Source of the DNA: Amycolatopsis sp. GM8
GTDB lineage: Bacteria > Actinomycetota > Actinomycetes > Mycobacteriales > Pseudonocardiaceae
Reading direction: 5' to 3'
Assembly: GCF_021653975.1 (NCBI RefSeq)
Contig: NZ_JAJKFK010000003.1
Location: forward strand, 992,001 to 1,056,000
DNA: 64,000 nucleotides
Position 1 is the first letter of the stretch; every line of letters begins with the position of its first letter. The notes beneath the pieces were generated by a model. The model did not search any database, was not told where the DNA came from, and saw only the letters and a list, made by a program, of their open reading frames with translations. Of this stretch, positions 59,572 to 64,000 are shown one piece after another. The translations under genes and the position numbers were made by a program.

Positions 59572-60746
59572 AAGACCGGATCGCCGCCGAGTTCGCGCGG
59601 CACGAACCCGCGCTCGTCGAGCTGTCCCACCACATCGGTGAGCACCCGGAGCTCGCCTTCGAGGAACACAAGACCGCCGCGGCGATCGTCGACGTGCTGC
59701 GCGGCCACGGCGGCTTCGCGATCGAGGAGGGCGTCGGCGGGCTCGCCACCGCCTTCACGGCCACTGCCGGCAACGGGCCGCTGGTCGTCGGGCTGTGCGC
59801 CGAACTCGACGCGCTCCCCGGGATCGGGCACGGCTGCGGGCACAACGTCATCGCGACCAGCGCGCTCGGCGCGGCGCTCGCGCTCGCCCCGCTGGCCGAT
59901 GAGCTGGGCCTGACGGTGCGGCTGCTCGGCACCCCCGCGGAAGAGCGCGGCGCCGGCAAGGCGATCCTGTTGCGGGAAGGCGTTTTCGACGGGCTGCACG
60001 CCGCGCTGATGGTGCACCCGACGCTCAAGGACATGGCCACCCCGCACATCCGCGCGCTCGGGCACTGGTCCCTGGAGTACCACGGGCGCACCGGGCACGC
60101 GTCACGGCCGTTCGACGCGCTCAACGCCGCCGACGCGGTCACCGTCGCGCAGGTCGCGATCGGCTTGCTGCGCCAGCAGATCAAGGACTCCGACCGCATC
60201 CACACCGTCGTGAAGGAGGCCGGGACCGCGGTCAACGTCATCCCCGGCCACGCCGTCGCCGAGGTCGTCGTCCGCTCCGGCACGCTGGCCGAGGTCGAGA
60301 CGCTGTGGGAGCGGGTGCGGGCCTGCTTCGAGGCCGGCGCGCTCGCCACCGGCACCCGCCTGGAGATCAGCGAACCGCTGATGTGGCTCAACGGGTTCCG
60401 CCACGACACCGAGCTGGCCGGGCTGTTCCAGGCGAACGCCGAGGACCTCGGCCGGACCTTCCCCGACTACGCCGACCGCTCGCTGGGCTCGACCGACATG
60501 GCCGAGGTGTCCGTGCATATGCCGGCGATCCACCCGGTGCTGTCGTTCGACCGGCCGCCCGAGGAAGGCAACCACACGGCGGCGTTCGCGCGCGCCGCGT
60601 GCGGGCCCGAGGGCGACCGCGCGCTCCACGACGGCGGGCTCGCGCTCGCGTGGACCGTCGCCGACGCCGCCCAGGACGACCGGGTCCGCGACCGGCTCAC
60701 CGAGAACGGCCCGTTCACCTGGGCGGATTCAGGAGGGAAGCGATGA
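59556..60746 (+). CDS. M20-family amidohydrolase (AbgB-like)
   Basis: A 396-residue peptidase M20D-type amidohydrolase. Metal-binding GHGCGHNV is near 90-97, with EERGAG near 129 and the dimerisation lid beginning LEYHGRTGHASRP near 173. The family removes N-acyl groups or cleaves aminobenzoyl-glutamate-like amides. GTG start lies inside the end of the transporter gene, and its stop overlaps the next gene (ATGA), so import, hydrolysis and reduction are coupled. Confidence 0.88.
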   Translation: MAGTVKDRIAAEFARHEPALVELSHHIGEHPELAFEEHKTAAAIVDVLRGHGGFAIEEGVGGLATAFTATAGNGPLVVGLCAELDALPGIGHGCGHNVIATSALGAALALAPLADELGLTVRLLGTPAEERGAGKAILLREGVFDGLHAALMVHPTLKDMATPHIRALGHWSLEYHGRTGHASRPFDALNAADAVTVAQVAIGLLRQQIKDSDRIHTVVKEAGTAVNVIPGHAVAEVVVRSGTLAEVETLWERVRACFEAGALATGTRLEISEPLMWLNGFRHDTELAGLFQANAEDLGRTFPDYADRSLGSTDMAEVSVHMPAIHPVLSFDRPPEEGNHTAAFARAACGPEGDRALHDGGLALAWTVADAAQDDRVRDRLTENGPFTWADSGGKR

Positions 60747-61777
60747 AAGCGGCACAGATCTCCGGGTTCGGCGGACCCGAGATGTTCCGGCTGACCGAGG
60801 TGCCCACGCCTTCGGCGGGCCCCGGCGAGGTCCTGATCCGCTTGCGCGCGGCCGGGTTGAACCGGGCCGACATCAACATCCGGGAAGGCCGGTTCGCCGA
60901 GTCCCCGCCCCCGCCGATGACCCTCGGCGTCGAAGGCGCCGGTGAGGTCGCCGCGCTCGGCGAGGGTGTCACCGCGTTCACCGTGGGCGACCGGGTCGCG
61001 ATCAACCCCATGAAGTTCTGCGCGCAGTGCCCGCCCTGTCTCGACGGCCGTGACAGCGAATGCCTCCACATGCGGGTGGTGGGTGAACATTTCGACGGGA
61101 CGTACGCGCAGTACATCGCGCTCCCGGAACGCCTGCTCATCCCGGCGCCCGAGCGCCTGGGCTACCACGAACTCGCCGTCGGGATCGTCCCGTACATGAC
61201 GGCCTGGCACATGCTCAAGACCCGTGGGCAGGTCCGGGCCGGTGAGACGGTGCTCGTCGTCGGCGCGGGCAGCGGGGTCGGGACGGCGGCGGTCCAGGTC
61301 GCGAAAGCGTTGGGCGCCAAGGTGATCGCGACGACGAGCAGTGACCGCAAGCAGGAGCAGGTCCGCGCGCTGGGGGCCGACGAGGTGGTCGACTACCGCG
61401 CCGAGCCGGACTTCCACGAAGCGGTCCGCAAGCTCACCGGTGGCGCCGGCGCCGATGTCGTGCACGAGACCGTCGGGGCCGCCACCGTGCAGAAGTCGAT
61501 CCTCGCCGCCCGCCACGGCGGACGGGTGCTCGGCATGGGCTCGCACACCGGGCGGACCGCGGAGATCGACCTGTGGAGCCTCTACCGGCGGGAGATCACC
61601 TTCCTCGGCTGCCACCTGTCCAACCGCGCCGAGATCGCCGAGTTCCTGCCGCTGCTGGCGGACGGTTCGCTGACACCGGTCATCGACTCGGTCTACCCGT
61701 TCGACGCCGCGGTCGAGGCACAGGCCCGGCTCGACGCGCCGGACCGGTTCGGGAAGGTGGTGCTCTCGATTGACTGA
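60743..61777 (+). CDS. MDR oxidoreductase with structural zinc loop only
   Basis: A 344-residue medium-chain dehydrogenase. The four-cysteine structural zinc loop FCAQCPPCLDGRDSEC is near 93-108, but the catalytic-zinc cysteine position reads AAGLNRADINIR as in zinc-free quinone oxidoreductases. GAGSGVGTAAVQVAKALGA near 174 binds NADP(H). AGGAGGG precedes the ATG at 60743. Probably a reductase of an activated double bond or quinone, acting on the product of the amidohydrolase. Confidence 0.86.
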   Translation: MKAAQISGFGGPEMFRLTEVPTPSAGPGEVLIRLRAAGLNRADINIREGRFAESPPPPMTLGVEGAGEVAALGEGVTAFTVGDRVAINPMKFCAQCPPCLDGRDSECLHMRVVGEHFDGTYAQYIALPERLLIPAPERLGYHELAVGIVPYMTAWHMLKTRGQVRAGETVLVVGAGSGVGTAAVQVAKALGAKVIATTSSDRKQEQVRALGADEVVDYRAEPDFHEAVRKLTGGAGADVVHETVGAATVQKSILAARHGGRVLGMGSHTGRTAEIDLWSLYRREITFLGCHLSNRAEIAEFLPLLADGSLTPVIDSVYPFDAAVEAQARLDAPDRFGKVVLSID

Positions 61778-61801
61778 GACAGCGCAAGCCCCTGCTAGGC
61801 T
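61770..61801 (+). promoter_or_regulatory. Possible IclR promoter
   Basis: TTGACT (61770-61775) and TAGGCT (61796-61801), separated by 20 bases, longer than the usual 17-18. It overlaps the end of the MDR gene and lies upstream of the IclR start at 61845. Confidence 0.35.
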
Positions 61802-61844
61802 GTCCTGCAGCGTGGAACGACCCGTTCGAGCGGAGGAGTCGGCG

Positions 61845-62618
61845 ATGGCGCGGCCGGAGGCCAGCAAGGGGATCAGCAGCGTGCTGAGCACCCTGCAGGT
61901 ACTGGAGGTTGTCGCGCAGCGCCAGCCGATCGGGGTGTCCGAGCTGGCCCGCGTCACCGGCATGCCCAAGAGCAGCGTCCACCGGTGCCTGGTCACCCTG
62001 CGCGAGGCGGGGTGGCTGCGGATCGTCGACCCGGAGCGGGTCGCGTGGGGCGTCACCAGCAAGCCGCTCGACATCGGCCTGATCGGTTCCGGTGAGCAGA
62101 GCCTCCGGGATGTCGCGCGCCCGCACATCGAGGCGCTTCGCGACGCCACCAACGAAACCGTCCACCTCACCATCCGCGACGGCGCCTCGCTGACGATCAT
62201 CCTGCGCGAGGACTGCCAGCAGGCCGTGCGGACGTACGTCGAGATCGGCACCCGCGCGCCGATGCACGCCACGTCGTGCGGCCTAGCGGTGCTCGCCAAG
62301 CTCGACGACGACGAGGCCGAGAGCGTGCTGAACCGTGGTCTGGACCGGTACACCGGAGGCACCCAGACGTCGCTCGTGCAGGTGCGGCAGGAGATCCGCC
62401 GGACCCGCGCGCGGGGCTTCGCCGTCAACGACAAATCGTGGTGGCGCCCGGAGGTCTGCGCGATCGGCGCCGCCGTCGTGAACTCGCTCGGCCGTCCCGT
62501 CGGCGCGCTCGCGATCTCGGTGCCCGCCAGCCGGTTCGACCGCGACAACATCGCGGGCTACGGCGAGCACGCCGTGAAAACGGCGACCGCGATCTCGGAA
62601 TCACTGATCAGTCACTGA
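61845..62618 (+). CDS. IclR-family transcriptional regulator
   Basis: A 257-residue IclR protein: winged helix at about 10-70 (SELARVTGMPKSSVHRCLVTLREAGW) and effector domain with RAPMHATSCGLAVLA near 140 and the C-terminal RGFAVNDKSWW and GRPVGALAISVP. GGAGGAG fits the ATG at 61845; an in-frame TTG at 61770 lacks such support. It may control the upstream transporter/amidohydrolase genes or the downstream 2-oxoacid dehydrogenase. Confidence 0.9.
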   Translation: MARPEASKGISSVLSTLQVLEVVAQRQPIGVSELARVTGMPKSSVHRCLVTLREAGWLRIVDPERVAWGVTSKPLDIGLIGSGEQSLRDVARPHIEALRDATNETVHLTIRDGASLTIILREDCQQAVRTYVEIGTRAPMHATSCGLAVLAKLDDDEAESVLNRGLDRYTGGTQTSLVQVRQEIRRTRARGFAVNDKSWWRPEVCAIGAAVVNSLGRPVGALAISVPASRFDRDNIAGYGEHAVKTATAISESLISH

Positions 62619-62655
62619 TCGAGGGCCCGCGCCGAGCGGGACCTCCTCACACGTT

Positions 62656-62683
62656 CGTCACCCCGGCGACCACCGGCGTGACG
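62656..62683. terminator. Hairpin after IclR
   Basis: CGTCAC (62656-62661) pairs with GTGACG (62678-62683), with an inner CGG/CCG pairing. In the 130-base gap before the dehydrogenase genes; no T-tract. Confidence 0.45.
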
Positions 62684-62748
62684 GCGCAATCCGGGCGAGC
62701 CCACATCCAGGGCGCCCGCCCGTTCTCACCCCTCGTGGAGGACCTCCC

Positions 62749-63804
62749 ATGGAACCCGTGCGACTACTCGCCCCCGACGGCACCCTGACCCCGGACCCCC
62801 GCTGGCCTCTGGACGTCACGCCACAGCTGTGCCGCGACTTCTACCGGCGCATGTCGCTGGCCCGGAGCTTCGACAACGAAGCCCTTGCGCTGCAACGACA
62901 AGGTGAGCTCGGCCTGTGGCTGCAGTCGCTCGGGCAGGAGGCCTCGCAGATCGGGTCGATCACCGCGTTGCGCGCGGACGACTACGTGTTCCCCACCTAC
63001 CGCGAACACGCCGCCGCGTTGTGCCGCGGCATCACGCCGGCGGAACTGCTGGTGCAGTGGCGCGGGAACACCCACAGCGGCTGGGATCCCGCCCGGTACC
63101 ACTTCCACATCTGCACGCTCGTCCTCGCCGCACAGCTCCCCCACGCGACCGGCTACGCCATGGGCGTGCAGCGCGACGGTTCCGGCGAGATCGTCACCGC
63201 CTATTTCGGCGACGGTTCGGCCAGCCAGGGTGAGGCCAACGAGGCGTTCAACTGGGCCGCGGCCACCGAGGTGCCGCTGTTGTTCTTCTGCCAGAACAAC
63301 CAGTGGGCGATCTCGACCCCGTCGCGGACCCAGATGCGCGCCCCGCTGCACCAGCGTGCCGCGGGTTTCGGCCTGGACGCCCACCTCGTCGACGGCAACG
63401 ACGTCCTCGCCGTGCACGCGGTCACGAGCGCCGTCGCCGCGCAGATCCGCGCGGGCGGTGGTCCGGCGTTGATCGAGGCGCTCACCTACCGGATGGCCGG
63501 GCACAGCACGTCGGATGATCCCGGGCGCTACCGCACTCCGAGTGAGCTGGACAGCTGGACCACGCGCGATCCGATCGCGCGGCTGGAGTCGTTGATGACC
63601 GCGCGGGGCTGGCTCGACGACGACTTCCGCGCCGAGGTCGAGGCCGAATGTTCGGACCTGGCCGCGCAGACACGGAAGGTCTGCCGCGAGCTCCCGCTCG
63701 ACGACGTCTCCAGTCTGTTCGGGACGGTGCTGGCGGAGGAAACCCCCTTGCTCGCACAGGAACGTCACCGGCACGAGGCACTCACTGCCTCCTTTGTGGA
63801 CTGA
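62749..63804 (+). CDS. 2-oxoacid dehydrogenase E1 component, alpha subunit
   Basis: A 351-residue thiamine-diphosphate-dependent E1 alpha. The ThDP motif [18 protein letters not shown] followed by [11 protein letters not shown] lies near 150-185, and [15 protein letters not shown] with phosphorylation-loop layout is near 248. The family covers pyruvate and branched-chain 2-oxoacid dehydrogenases; the HSTSDDP loop favours the branched-chain type, as in actinobacterial bkdA. GGAGGACC precedes the ATG. It would decarboxylate 2-oxoacids, matching the hydroxyacid oxidase and reductase chemistry upstream. Confidence 0.9.
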   Translation: MEPVRLLAPDGTLTPDPRWPLDVTPQLCRDFYRRMSLARSFDNEALALQRQGELGLWLQSLGQEASQIGSITALRADDYVFPTYREHAAALCRGITPAELLVQWRGNTHSGWDPARYHFHICTLVLAAQLPHATGYAMGVQRDGSGEIVTAYFGDGSASQGEANEAFNWAAATEVPLLFFCQNNQWAISTPSRTQMRAPLHQRAAGFGLDAHLVDGNDVLAVHAVTSAVAAQIRAGGGPALIEALTYRMAGHSTSDDPGRYRTPSELDSWTTRDPIARLESLMTARGWLDDDFRAEVEAECSDLAAQTRKVCRELPLDDVSSLFGTVLAEETPLLAQERHRHEALTASFVD

Positions 63805-63817
63805 AGGGAAACGGGAC

Positions 63818-64000
63818 ATGCCTGTGCTCACCCTGTCCAAGGCGATCAACACCGGACTGCGCCGATCCCTGGAGGACGATCCGAAGGTCGTCGTCATGGG
63901 GCAGGACGTCGGCGGACTCGGCGGCGTCTTCCGGGTCACCGACGGCCTGCAGAAGGACTTCGGCGCCGACCGCGTGATCGACACCCCGCTCGCCGAGGCC
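63818..64000 (+). CDS. 2-oxoacid dehydrogenase E1 component, beta subunit (partial)
   Basis: First 61 codons of an E1 beta gene, cut by the right edge. [44 protein letters not shown] and [11 protein letters not shown] match the start of E1 beta proteins. GAAGGGAAACGGG precedes the ATG, 13 bases after the alpha gene. An E2 gene is expected just outside the window. Confidence 0.9.
   Translation, partial: MPVLTLSKAINTGLRRSLEDDPKVVVMGQDVGGLGGVFRVTDGLQKDFGADRVIDTPLAEA

Noticed and set aside
1..64000. tRNA, rRNA, insertion sequences, integrases, phage genes, CRISPR arrays, antiphage systems
   Set aside because: None of the corresponding sequences or protein motifs were seen; AT-rich patches are short promoter gaps, not transferred islands.

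Overview
The window looks like a chromosomal segment of a high-GC actinobacterium, most likely a member of the Pseudonocardiales such as Amycolatopsis. Support comes from the very high G+C at third codon positions, frequent GTG starts and ATGA/GTGA stop-start overlaps, FadE-type acyl-CoA dehydrogenase pairs, a mycofactocin-coupled SDR and TAGGAT-like -10 boxes. The genus is an inference. I see no tRNA, rRNA, insertion sequence, prophage or CRISPR array. Almost every gene belongs to CoA-thioester catabolism, its transport or its regulation.

Layout. 1-4808: a TetR regulator (cut by the left edge) divergent from an acyl-CoA dehydrogenase / phosphotransferase / SDR / quinone-oxidoreductase operon. 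4905-7122: DoxX-like membrane protein, enoyl-CoA hydratase, alpha/beta hydrolase. 7272-12200: a small conserved protein, an acyl-CoA ligase, FadR-type GntR regulator 1, a crotonase and an FMN 2-hydroxyacid oxidase. 12207-19890 (minus): eight-gene operon with two acyl-CoA dehydrogenase pairs, hydratase, 3-hydroxyacyl-CoA dehydrogenase, SDR-like protein and ketopantoate-reductase-like protein. 20184-26822 (plus): GntR regulator 2 (paralogue of 1), then a six-gene coupled operon (three crotonases, thiolase, third acyl-CoA dehydrogenase pair). 26819-31289: DUF2889 protein, two-subunit MaoC dehydratase, two SnoaL-like proteins, zinc alcohol dehydrogenase, cupin dioxygenase. 31400-38626: second acyl-CoA ligase, five SDRs and an MHS transporter. 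38677-44118: branched-chain-amino-acid-type ABC transporter with a LivH-LivM-LivG triple fusion, lipoprotein and LivF. 44355-50598: two SDRs, a molybdopterin oxidoreductase and a tandem CoA-transferase. 50771-56925: TetR, metallo-beta-lactamase-fold hydrolase, and a CoA-transferase/MaoC/acyl-CoA dehydrogenase/MmgE-PrpD operon. 57000-64000: M19 dipeptidase-like protein, second MHS transporter, M20 amidohydrolase, MDR, IclR regulator and the E1 alpha/beta genes of a 2-oxoacid dehydrogenase (beta cut by the right edge).

How it may work together. A substrate acid or ketone would be imported (MHS and Liv systems), oxidised (SDRs, zinc ADH, Mo enzyme), activated by ligases or CoA-transferases, and shortened by unusually redundant beta-oxidation enzymes. 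The substrate is unknown; several heteromeric dehydrogenase pairs plus SnoaL, MaoC-pair and SDR proteins recall steroid, terpenoid or other alicyclic degradation.

The most interesting non-coding signal is a recurrent intergenic motif, GGATACT or a one- or two-base variant, in front of about a dozen genes from 0.6 kb to 52.5 kb. Together with two GntR paralogues that share a nearly identical recognition helix, it suggests one regulon spanning the whole island. A second shared AT-rich element links the two promoters of the Liv locus.
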